In this document: piece by piece, positions 41,031 through 48,285 of the stretch
Position numbering within the stretch: position 1 is the first letter of the stretch
Layout of the letters: every line of letters starts with the position of its first letter
Assembly (NCBI RefSeq): GCF_014192715.1
Contig: NZ_JACHYH010000002.1
Location: forward strand, 1-64,000
Origin: Luteibacter sp. Sphag1AF
GTDB lineage: Bacteria > Pseudomonadota > Gammaproteobacteria > Xanthomonadales > Rhodanobacteraceae
Direction of reading: 5' to 3'
Length of the DNA stretch: 64,000 nt
Position numbers and translations under genes: made by a program
Notes under the pieces: generated by a model
What the model saw: only the letters and a program-made list of their open reading frames with translations
Told to the model about the DNA's origin: nothing
Database searches by the model: none

Positions 41031-41059
41031 TTGACGTAATACGTCAAACGAAATATTCT
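41031..41059 (+). promoter_or_regulatory. higBA promoter overlapped by a palindromic operator
   Basis: TTGACG (41031-41036) and TATTCT (41054-41059) are 17 bp apart. TTGACGTA-A-TACGTCAA (41031-41047) is a perfect inverted repeat covering the -35 box; ATTACG..CGTAAT (41024-41040) overlaps it. This is the expected place for HigA autorepression. Start near 41066. Confidence 0.75.
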
Positions 41060-41162
41060 CGCCAGCACCAACAGCCTACGCATTCTGTCGAGGCGCATCG
41101 CCTCGTCCCACACGTGCAGGCCCCGTCCAATGAAGCCTCATTCAGGAAGAACGGGGCATCAC

Positions 41163-41441
41163 ATGATCAGGAGCTTCAAGGGCAAGCGCGCAGCCGAGTT
41201 GTTTGCGGGGCGATGCCCCAAAGTCATGGAGTCCTGCCGCGGCACAGCCGAGCGCAAGCTCGCTTACCTGGATGCGGCAAGCACGCTGGAGGACCTGCGC
41301 GCCCCACCCGGCAACGCGCTGCATGCACTGACGCACGACCGGGCAGGACAACATAGCATCCGCATCAACGGACAATATCGGGTGTGCTTTCGCTGGGATC
41401 AGGGCGACGCCTTTGACGTCGAAATCGTCGACTATCACTAG
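41163..41441 (+). CDS. higB: HigB-family toxin (RelE superfamily mRNA interferase)
   Basis: A 92-aa basic protein with the HigB layout MIRSFKGKRAAELFAG, a middle ERKLAYLDAASTLEDLRAPPGNALHAL and the C-terminal SIRINGQYRVCFRWDQGDAFDVEIVDYH typical of 'plasmid maintenance killer' toxins that cleave mRNA on the ribosome. Conserved R (N-x-Q-Y-R) and terminal DYH are present, so it looks active. As in higBA loci the toxin comes first, followed by the antitoxin after 17 bp. An upstream ATG in frame would add 11 residues. Confidence 0.9.
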   Translation: MIRSFKGKRAAELFAGRCPKVMESCRGTAERKLAYLDAASTLEDLRAPPGNALHALTHDRAGQHSIRINGQYRVCFRWDQGDAFDVEIVDYH

Positions 41442-41458
41442 ACAAGGAATTTACCGTC

Positions 41459-41761
41459 ATGACCAAAAACACCATGCGCCCCGTGCATCCAGGCGAAGTG
41501 CTCCGGGAAGATTTTCTCCGCGCACTGGGCATCACCCCGAATGCACTTGCCCAGGCACTGCGTGTTCCCGCCACACGCGTGCACGAGATCGTGAAAGAGC
41601 GCCGTGCCATCACCGCCGATACGGCAGTGCGCCTGGCCCGCTATTTTTCCACCAGTGCAGAACTGTGGATGAGTCTGCAGACCACCTACGATCTGCGTCT
41701 GGCAGAAGAAAGTGTGGGCGCCAAAATTCTTCAGGAAGTGCAGCCGCTCAATCCCGCGTAA
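41459..41761 (+). CDS. higA: HigA-family antitoxin (XRE helix-turn-helix)
   Basis: A 100-aa DNA-binding antitoxin with RPVHPGEVLREDFLRALGITPNALAQALRV, the HTH of HigA/VapI-like proteins, and the ELWMSLQTTYDLRLAE tail that neutralises HigB. It should repress its own promoter at the TTGACGTAATACGTCAA palindrome. Its last 14 bp overlap the 3' end of the convergent hydrolase gene. Confidence 0.9.
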   Translation: MTKNTMRPVHPGEVLREDFLRALGITPNALAQALRVPATRVHEIVKERRAITADTAVRLARYFSTSAELWMSLQTTYDLRLAEESVGAKILQEVQPLNPA

Positions 41762-42497
41762 CCGGTTCCGGCGCGCACACCAGGGAGCCCAGAAAGGTCA
41801 GCACGTGCTCCGCAGCCGCAACAGCTGCCACCTGCAACAGGAAATGCGGTGCCGTCACGTCAATCACCTGCGTGTCGGGCTTTGCCCGCAACACGGTATC
41901 CATGGCCACGGCCGGCACCACAGCATCTTCGGTCGCGCGCATGTAAAGCACCGGCACCATGGTGGCCTGAAATTCACGGGTAACGTCCACCTTCCCCACT
42001 GCCAGCAAACGATGCCGGATAACGGCCGGTCGTACCGTCTTCATGGCCCTCTGAAACAGCGCACGGCCCGACGCGGTAGAAAAGCGGCCAAAGAACGGAC
42101 GTGAAGGCAACAACGGCAACGCCGGCGGCATCCACACGCGACGCACCACCCCAGCAAGGAACCCGAGCCGGGGACGCGGATTGCGCAGGAAGGTACAGCA
42201 CAGAATCACCCCTCGCAGTGAGCGCGGCCGTTCGCCTGCAAGCAGTATGGCCACCGGGCCGGAGAATGATTCGGCAAGCAACACGAAAGGGCGATCCAGT
42301 GGCAACAGCGGGCGAACCACATCGGCCAGCTCTGGATAGCCCAGCAGCCTGTCTGCGGGGTAGCTGACGACCGTGACGTTCGCCCTGCCCCCCAGTGCAT
42401 CAATAAAAGGCCCGAACAGCAGACCGGAGCCATCCATGCCGGGCAAAAGAATCACTTCAGGCAGATCGCCCGCCCCGTCCTGCGACAACCTATGCAC
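41748..42497 (-). CDS. Alpha/beta hydrolase
   Basis: A 249-aa soluble hydrolase with nucleophile S77 in LLAESFSGP (a variant of GxSxG), oxyanion region LLPGMDGSGLLF (17-28), an acid in RATEDAVVP and histidine in TAPHFLLQ. A Pro-rich cap lies at about 118-140 (RRVWMPPALPLLPSRPFFGRF). The substrate is unknown. It starts with GTG behind a perfect AAGGAG, and its end overlaps the higA end by 14 bp in convergent orientation, so antisense effects between the two transcripts are possible. Confidence 0.8.
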   Translation of the reverse strand: MHRLSQDGAGDLPEVILLPGMDGSGLLFGPFIDALGGRANVTVVSYPADRLLGYPELADVVRPLLPLDRPFVLLAESFSGPVAILLAGERPRSLRGVILCCTFLRNPRPRLGFLAGVVRRVWMPPALPLLPSRPFFGRFSTASGRALFQRAMKTVRPAVIRHRLLAVGKVDVTREFQATMVPVLYMRATEDAVVPAVAMDTVLRAKPDTQVIDVTAPHFLLQVAAVAAAEHVLTFLGSLVCAPEPVTRD

Positions 42498-42548
42498 CGC
42501 AAGCTCCTTCTCTTAGCATGGGTTCATTGTCACATTGAAGGCATCGCC

Positions 42549-42809
42549 ATGGTCTGGTCGATCTTTGCCCGCTTTCACGAAAGGGCCGACATGACGCCGC
42601 ACCTGCCCGTGACCACCGATTTTCCGCCAGGCGCTCAATTCATCATCAAGGAATTTGACGTACCGTTGGTTCACATTCCGGGCGAGGGCTACTTCAACTG
42701 GTTCGGGGGCAACCCACGAACATATGACCCAACCAACCTGAAGGTCGACAACCATTGGCCAGCCACATCCTTTGAAGAATGGGTCGCGTTGATTGCCGAT
42801 TCCATGTGA
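42549..42809 (+). CDS. Hypothetical protein, 86 aa
   Basis: A small acidic soluble protein with no motif I recognise (YFNWFGGNPRTYDPTNLKVDNHWPATSFEEWVALI). The ATG at 42549 has GAAGG at a proper distance; an upstream ATG (42492) would overlap the divergent hydrolase start and lacks a ribosome site. It ends 37 bp before the next gene and may be cotranscribed with it. Confidence 0.55.
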   Translation: MVWSIFARFHERADMTPHLPVTTDFPPGAQFIIKEFDVPLVHIPGEGYFNWFGGNPRTYDPTNLKVDNHWPATSFEEWVALIADSM

Positions 42810-42846
42810 GTTCGATGGTTAGCGAAACAGGTCTGGAGGCTTCACC

Positions 42847-44160
42847 ATGACATGGTCCCGCACATCGCTGGTTGCCGCCCTGGCAATCCTTGCCCTGCCC
42901 CACACGGGCATGGCCCAGGAGAAAGCGACGCTTTCTGCCTCGCAGTCCGACCCGCAACGCATGGGATGGATGCAGGGTTCGCCTCCGCCTGACGACAAGA
43001 TCATCCGATTCTCCGACCCGGACTATTTCAGCTTCCCGAAACTGCGCTGGACGGTATGCCATATCCGCCAACTCATGCCCACCATGGGGGTCAGCCGCGG
43101 TTCGGGCGCGCCCGTGATGCTGGAAAGCAGGAACGACCCGGCGATTGACGCGCTCACGTTCACACCGCTCGGCAACTCTGCAAAGATGACGTGGCACGAA
43201 TCGCTTTCTGCCAACTACACCGATGGCATCGTTGTGTTGCACAAGGGCAAGATCGTTTACGAACGCTATTCGGGCTGCCTCAATGACGAAGGGCAGCACA
43301 GTGCCATGTCGGTGACCAAGTCGGTCACCGGCCTGCTCGGCGAAATACTGGTGGCCGAAGGCAAGCTGGACGACACTGCGCGCGTCAAAAGCATTGTGCC
43401 GGAACTTGCCAACAGCGCATTCGGTGATGCCACCGTCCGTCAGGTGCTCGACATGACCACCGGCCTGAAATACAGCGAAGACTATGCTGACCCCGACGCC
43501 GATGTCTGGACGTATTCAGCGGCCGGCAACCCTCTTCCCAAGCCAGCCGATTACACCGGACCACGCACGTATTTCGACTATTTGAAGACGGTCACTAAAG
43601 AAGGCACGCATGGCGCCGCCTTCGGATACAAAACCATCAACAGCGATGCACTTGGCTGGATCATTGCGCGGGTGTCCGGAAAGTCGGTTGCGCAACTGCT
43701 GTCCGAACGCATCTGGAGCAAGATGGGTGCCGAACAGGACGCCTATTACACCGTCGACTCCATCGGCACGCCGTTCGCTGGCGGCGGTCTCAATGCCGGC
43801 CTTCGCGACATGGCACGCCTGGGCCAGCTGATGCTCGGTGGCGGCGTCATCCATGGCCAGCGCCTCTTTCCGCAAAGCGTCGTTGACGACATTCGCCGGG
43901 GTGGCGATAAGGCCGCATTCAAGAAAGCCGGCTATCAGCCCCTGCAAGGCTGGAGCTATCGTGACATGTGGTGGGTGACGCACAACCCGCATGGCGCCTT
44001 CATGGCGCGCGGCGTGTACGGCCAGGCCATCTACGTTGACCCCGCGGCCGATATGGTTATCGCCCGATTCTCATCCCATCCGATCGCCAGCAATTCGGCG
44101 AATGACCCGACCTCGTTGCCCGCATATGACGCCGTGGCAAACTATCTGATGACACGCTGA
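42847..44160 (+). CDS. Exported class C serine hydrolase (6-aminohexanoate-dimer hydrolase/beta-lactamase-like)
   Basis: A 437-aa protein with signal peptide (1-23, HTGMA) and a class C beta-lactamase fold. The catalytic S155-V-T-K158 (HSAMSVTKSVTG) and Y261 (YKTINSDALG) are intact, so unlike the other homologue in this window it should be active. The middle and C-terminal regions (LDMTTGLKYSEDY, RDMARLGQLML, ARGVYGQAIYVDP) resemble the NylB group of amide and ester hydrolases. A GGAGG precedes the ATG. Substrate unknown: esters, small amides or D-amino peptides are all possible. Confidence 0.85.
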   Translation: MTWSRTSLVAALAILALPHTGMAQEKATLSASQSDPQRMGWMQGSPPPDDKIIRFSDPDYFSFPKLRWTVCHIRQLMPTMGVSRGSGAPVMLESRNDPAIDALTFTPLGNSAKMTWHESLSANYTDGIVVLHKGKIVYERYSGCLNDEGQHSAMSVTKSVTGLLGEILVAEGKLDDTARVKSIVPELANSAFGDATVRQVLDMTTGLKYSEDYADPDADVWTYSAAGNPLPKPADYTGPRTYFDYLKTVTKEGTHGAAFGYKTINSDALGWIIARVSGKSVAQLLSERIWSKMGAEQDAYYTVDSIGTPFAGGGLNAGLRDMARLGQLMLGGGVIHGQRLFPQSVVDDIRRGGDKAAFKKAGYQPLQGWSYRDMWWVTHNPHGAFMARGVYGQAIYVDPAADMVIARFSSHPIASNSANDPTSLPAYDAVANYLMTR

Positions 44161-44202
44161 TGCGTGTATCGCGAACAAGCTCGCTCCACAAAAGGCGACT
44201 GC

Positions 44203-44445
44203 TCATTGGCGGGGAAACGCGCCCACCTTGATGCGGATATAGACGGCCATACCCAGGGGCACGTAGCTCCAGAAGAACACCGTCACCGGATACCCCGCAT
44301 ACGCGGTGGCCAAAACGGGCACCCATGGCATTACCAGTGCGAGCGGCCAGATCATTCCCAGATATCGGTTGAACGATACGAGCACAATCAACAGACCCAC
44401 GGCCGTCGTGGATGCGTTGTCGGTGATGATGGCGCCCCAGTCCAC
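44203..44445 (-). CDS. Small membrane protein, 80 aa
   Basis: Two hydrophobic helices (about 14-34 and 37-70, the latter possibly two) with a cytoplasmic basic tail VGAFPRQ. No family is recognised. It follows the lipoprotein gene on the same strand after 35 bp and may be cotranscribed. Confidence 0.5.
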   Translation of the reverse strand: MDWGAIITDNASTTAVGLLIVLVSFNRYLGMIWPLALVMPWVPVLATAYAGYPVTVFFWSYVPLGMAVYIRIKVGAFPRQ

Positions 44446-44480
44446 GACACGCTCCTTCTGATGCGATGCAGAACCGAAGT

Positions 44481-44876
44481 TTATTGCGCGACGCGCTCCA
44501 GCTTCCAGCCACCGTAACCCATGGACGCCACGCTTGCATGAAGGATGGGCTTTGAGGTGCTGGACACATCAATGGCCAGTTCGTTGTCTGGCACGAGGGC
44601 TTCGGGAACGCCATCGTCGGGACCAACGCCAATCGAATGCCGCCCTTCTTCGATATACATCGTCACCATCTGACCACCACCCACCGTAGCAACGAGCTTG
44701 CGGTCAACGTAGACGCCCAGCGGAAGCGAATCCACACCCACCCACGTGCCCCGTTCAACGGTCACCGGGTAACGCCCTGCTGCCGGCGAAAGCATTGCCT
44801 GATCCTTGATCGAAGGTCGAACCGGCGCACACGCTGTCACCAGCATGGCCACTACCACGATCCATTCCTTGCGCAT
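44481..44876 (-). CDS. Putative lipoprotein, 131 aa
   Basis: The N-terminus MRKEWIVVVAMLVTAC ends in a lipobox (VTAC, C16). The mature part is a beta-rich PEGA-like domain (GVDSLPLGVYVDRKLVATVGGGQMVTMYIEEGRHSIGV). Anchored to the envelope by lipid; the role is unknown. It forms a likely two-gene unit with the 80-aa membrane protein. Confidence 0.65.
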   Translation of the reverse strand: MRKEWIVVVAMLVTACAPVRPSIKDQAMLSPAAGRYPVTVERGTWVGVDSLPLGVYVDRKLVATVGGGQMVTMYIEEGRHSIGVGPDDGVPEALVPDNELAIDVSSTSKPILHASVASMGYGGWKLERVAQ

Positions 44877-45032
44877 GTCGCCCCCCGCTCAGTGATCCGC
44901 AGAGCCTATCTTATGGCGACAGGCGAACTTGTTCCACGAGCGCCTGCGCTGCGGCCGCAACGTGGAAAATGGCGAGTCGATCACAAGCGCGCTTGTTGGG
45001 ACGTTCGTGTGGACGAATATCGCGCGCAAAGA

Positions 45033-45063
45033 AAAAGGCGCGAACCGGTGGTTCGCGCCTTTT
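45033..45063. terminator. Bidirectional terminator after tRNA-fMet
   Basis: A 14-bp perfect stem AAAAGGCGCGAACC/GGTTCGCGCCTTTT with a 3-nt loop and A/T-runs at both ends, 8 bp past the tRNA. Confidence 0.85.
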
Positions 45064-45070
45064 AGAAAAC

Positions 45071-45147
45071 TGGTAGCGGGGGCAGGATTCGAACCTGCGA
45101 CCTTCGGGTTATGAGCCCGACGAGCTGCCAGACTGCTCCACCCCGCA
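45071..45147 (-). tRNA. Initiator tRNA-Met (fMet), anticodon CAT
   Basis: 77 nt including an encoded CCA. The cloverleaf is clear: D-arm GGAGCAGTCTGGCAGCTC, anticodon arm TCGGG-CTCATAA-CCCGA, T-arm with GGTTCGAATCC. The three consecutive G-C pairs in the anticodon stem and the unpaired first acceptor position mark it as initiator. The 1:72 position is T:T here, where E. coli has C:A. It has its own promoter and terminator and lies after the nuo operon. Confidence 0.97.
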
Positions 45148-45159
45148 TCAGATTCAGCA

Positions 45160-45188
45160 ATTATAGGTAGGTGGCTCGATTGTTGCAA
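45160..45188 (-). promoter_or_regulatory. Strong promoter of tRNA-fMet
   Basis: On the minus strand TTGCAA (45188-45183) and a perfect TATAAT (45165-45160) are 17 bp apart, start about 6 bp before the tRNA. Confidence 0.8.
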
Positions 45189-45250
45189 GCCATTTGTTGC
45201 GATTGCACGAAACTATTTTTGCGACGGTGTGGCGACGTTGCATCACGCAT

Positions 45251-45274
45251 AAAAAGAAGGCGCCTTTCGGCGCC
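45251..45274 (-). terminator. Terminator of the nuo operon
   Basis: GGCGCC-TTTC-GGCGCC stem-loop (45259-45274); on the minus strand it is followed by TTCTTTTTATG. It sits 11 bp after nuoN. Confidence 0.8.
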
Positions 45275-45285
45275 CTCCTCTCACT

Positions 45286-46749
45286 TTATACAAATGCTTT
45301 CTGACACCACGCGAACAGCGGACCCCAGGTAAAACCGAGGACCAGCAGCGCGAGTGCATTGAGCGAAAGCACCCAGCGAACCGACAAGTCAGACTGCGGA
45401 CGAACGTCCGTGCCTTCGGTCGGCTTGTCGAAGTACATGACCTTGACCACGCGCAGGTAGTAGTACAGACCGATGATCGCGGCAACCGCACCCACGATGG
45501 CGAGCCACAGCATGCCTGCGTTGATGGCCGACTCCAGCACCAGCAGCTTGCCGTAGAAGCCAAACAGCGGCGGCACGCCAGCCAGCGAGAACATCACCAG
45601 CAGCATCAGGAAGGCGAACCACGGCGAACGCTGGTTCAGGCCCTTCAGGTCGTCGATCTCTTCGCATTCAAAGCCGGCACGAGCCAGGGCGAGAATGATG
45701 CCGAAGGCTGCGGCGCTGGTGAGCGCGTAGCTGATCGCATAGAACATCGCTGCCGAATAACCTTCCGGCGTGGCGTTGACCAGGCCGATGAGCAGGTAAC
45801 CCATGTGCGAAATGGTGGAGTAAGCAAGCAGACGCTTGAGATTCGTCTGCACGATGGCCACGAGGTTACCGATGGCCAGCGAAAGCACCGCCAGCACGGC
45901 GATCATCAGCTGCCACTGGTGCACCAGCACTTCGCTGCCACCTGCCACGCCGACGCTGCCCATGCCGGTTGCCAGCAGGCGGTAGGCCATGGCGAATGCA
46001 GCGAGCTTCTGTGCCGAACCGATGAAGATCGTGACCGAGGTCGGGGCGCCCTGATAGACGTCCGGAATCCACATGTGGAACGGAGCCGCGCCCAGCTTGA
46101 AGCCGATGCCCACGATCATGAAGATCAGGCCGAAGGTCAGCAGCTGCGGCCATTCCGTGCTGCCAACGGCGGCATGGATGGTGGCCAGATCAAGGCTGTG
46201 CGTTGCGCCGTAAACCATCGACATGCCGTACAGCAGCGAACCGGAAGCCAGCGCGCCAAGCACGAAGTACTTGATGGCCGCTTCGGACGACAACGGGGAG
46301 TCACGATTCAGTGCCACCAGTGCATACGACGACAGCGTCAGCAGTTCCAGGCCCAGATACACGGTGACAAGGCTGCCAGCCGAAATCAGGAACAGGATGC
46401 CGACCGTCGCAAAGATGGTCAGCGTGTAGAACTCGCCGAACGGAATCGCACGGTCGCGCAGGTACGGACGGGCATAGACGAAGATCAGTGCCGTGACCAG
46501 AAGCGAGAAGACCTTCAGGATTTCGGCAACACCGTCGCGGATGAACATGCCACCAAAGGCGGTCACGCTCTGCGGCGGCTGGCCGTCGATCACCAGCCAG
46601 GCGGCGACCAGCAGGACAATGATGCCCAGCCAGTGGATAACGCCCTTCTGGGCAGGCTTGAGAAACGCGTCCAGTAGCAGCAGCACGCACGCTGCGACCA
46701 CGAGATAAATCTCGGGGAGCAGGATCAGGATGTCATTGACGTTGGGCAT
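45286..46749 (-). CDS. nuoN: NADH-quinone oxidoreductase subunit N
   Basis: Antiporter-like proton-pumping subunit of complex I. The 487-aa protein has about 14 transmembrane helices, the conserved glutamate/lysine set in TM5-TM8 (GLELLTLSSYALVAL, GIGFKLGAAPFHMWIPDVYQGAPT, LLAYSTISHMGYLLIG) typical of NuoL/M/N. Last gene of nuoA-N; a terminator follows and then tRNA-fMet. Confidence 0.95.
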   Translation of the reverse strand: MPNVNDILILLPEIYLVVAACVLLLLDAFLKPAQKGVIHWLGIIVLLVAAWLVIDGQPPQSVTAFGGMFIRDGVAEILKVFSLLVTALIFVYARPYLRDRAIPFGEFYTLTIFATVGILFLISAGSLVTVYLGLELLTLSSYALVALNRDSPLSSEAAIKYFVLGALASGSLLYGMSMVYGATHSLDLATIHAAVGSTEWPQLLTFGLIFMIVGIGFKLGAAPFHMWIPDVYQGAPTSVTIFIGSAQKLAAFAMAYRLLATGMGSVGVAGGSEVLVHQWQLMIAVLAVLSLAIGNLVAIVQTNLKRLLAYSTISHMGYLLIGLVNATPEGYSAAMFYAISYALTSAAAFGIILALARAGFECEEIDDLKGLNQRSPWFAFLMLLVMFSLAGVPPLFGFYGKLLVLESAINAGMLWLAIVGAVAAIIGLYYYLRVVKVMYFDKPTEGTDVRPQSDLSVRWVLSLNALALLVLGFTWGPLFAWCQKAFV

Positions 46750-46762
46750 GAATACTTCCTGC

Positions 46763-48271
46763 TCAGACTTTGGTCAGCGCCAGCTGCTCGACAATGCGAG
46801 CGACGGACGCGTCCATCAGGTGCACGAGGGGCTGCGGCCAGATACCGAACAGCAGGACGGCGGCGGCGAACGAGGACAGCACGAAGATCTCGCGACCGTT
46901 GATGTCCTTCATTTCCGCGACGTGCGGGTTGGTGATGTCGCCCCAGAGAACGCGCTTCACCATCCACAGCGTGTACGCCGCGCCAATGATCAGCGTGAAC
47001 GCTGCAAACAGTGCAATCCACGGGTTCGCGCTGAACGCGGCCAGGATGACCATGAACTCGCCGACGAAACCGCTGGTGCCCGGCAGGCCGCTGTTGGCCA
47101 TGGCGAACAGCACATAGAACAGGCCAAACCACGGCATCACGTTGATGACGCCGCCGTAGTCCTTGATCTGACGGGTGTGCAGGCGGTCATACAGCACGCC
47201 GATACAGGTAAACATCGCGCCGGAAATGAAGCCGTGCGAAATCATCTGCACCATGGCGCCCTGCATGCCGAGGCGCGCGGCCTCGGTGTTGCCGGTTTCG
47301 CGAACCAGCAGGAAGGCGATGAAGATACCCAGCGTCACGAAGCCCATGTGAGCGATGGACGAATAGGCCACCAGCTTCTTCATGTCGCCCTGCACCAGCG
47401 CAACGTAGCCGATGTAGACCACGGCCAGCAGGCTGAGCACGATGATGAGCCATGCATACGCTTCCGACGCATCCGGCACGATCGGCAGGCTGAAGCGCAG
47501 GAAGCCGTAGCCACCGATCTTCAGCATGATGGCGGCCAGCACGACCGAACCACCGGTGGGTGCTTCCACGTGGGCGTCCGGCAGCCAGGTGTGCACCGGC
47601 ACCATCGGCACCTTGACCGCGAAGGCGATCAGGAACGCGAAGAACAGCCAGCTCTGCTCGGTCATGCTGAGCTTCACCTGCGCCATGTCGGCCAGGGCAA
47701 AGCTGCCGCCGGTCTTGTGGTGCAGGTAGATGAGGCCAACCAGCATGAAGATGGAGCCGAAGAACGTGTAGATGAAGAACTTCAGCGTGGCGTATACGCG
47801 ACGCGGACCACCCCAGACACCGATGATGATGAACATCGGGATCAGCATGGCTTCGAAGAACACGTAGAACAGCAGCGCGTCGGTGGCGCAGAACACGCCG
47901 ATCATCAGGCCTTCGAGCACCAGCATGGCAGCCATGTACTGGTGGGTCTTGACCTGGATGACTTCCCAGGCGCCGACGATCACGAGGATCGTGACGAAGC
48001 TGGTCAGCACGATCAGCGCGACGGAAATACCGTCAACGGCGAGCGCGTAGTGGATGCCAAGCGACGGAATCCAGCTGACGTTTTCCGCCAGCTGCATGGT
48101 GCCGGTGGCGGCGTCGTACCCGGGCAGCAAGGCCAGGCTGGCGGCGAACGTGGCAACCGAGACCAGCAACGCGACCCAGCGCGCCGCGGACGGACGGTTG
48201 GAGCCACATAGCAGGACCGGCACGGCGCCGAGCACCGGGAGCCAGATCAGCAGGCTGAGCAAATGATTCAT
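46763..48271 (-). CDS. nuoM: NADH-quinone oxidoreductase subunit M
   Basis: Antiporter-like proton-pumping subunit. The 502-aa protein starts NHLLSLLIWLPVLGAVPVLL and has about 14 helices, with FEAMLIPMFIIIGVWGG, FAVKVPMVPVHTWLPDAHVEAPTGGSV and KKLVAYSSIAHMGFVTLG, the landmark glutamate and lysine helices. It lies 14 bp after nuoL and 13 bp before nuoN. Confidence 0.95.
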   Translation of the reverse strand: MNHLLSLLIWLPVLGAVPVLLCGSNRPSAARWVALLVSVATFAASLALLPGYDAATGTMQLAENVSWIPSLGIHYALAVDGISVALIVLTSFVTILVIVGAWEVIQVKTHQYMAAMLVLEGLMIGVFCATDALLFYVFFEAMLIPMFIIIGVWGGPRRVYATLKFFIYTFFGSIFMLVGLIYLHHKTGGSFALADMAQVKLSMTEQSWLFFAFLIAFAVKVPMVPVHTWLPDAHVEAPTGGSVVLAAIMLKIGGYGFLRFSLPIVPDASEAYAWLIIVLSLLAVVYIGYVALVQGDMKKLVAYSSIAHMGFVTLGIFIAFLLVRETGNTEAARLGMQGAMVQMISHGFISGAMFTCIGVLYDRLHTRQIKDYGGVINVMPWFGLFYVLFAMANSGLPGTSGFVGEFMVILAAFSANPWIALFAAFTLIIGAAYTLWMVKRVLWGDITNPHVAEMKDINGREIFVLSSFAAAVLLFGIWPQPLVHLMDASVARIVEQLALTKV

Positions 48272-48285
48272 AAAGCTCGTTTCCC

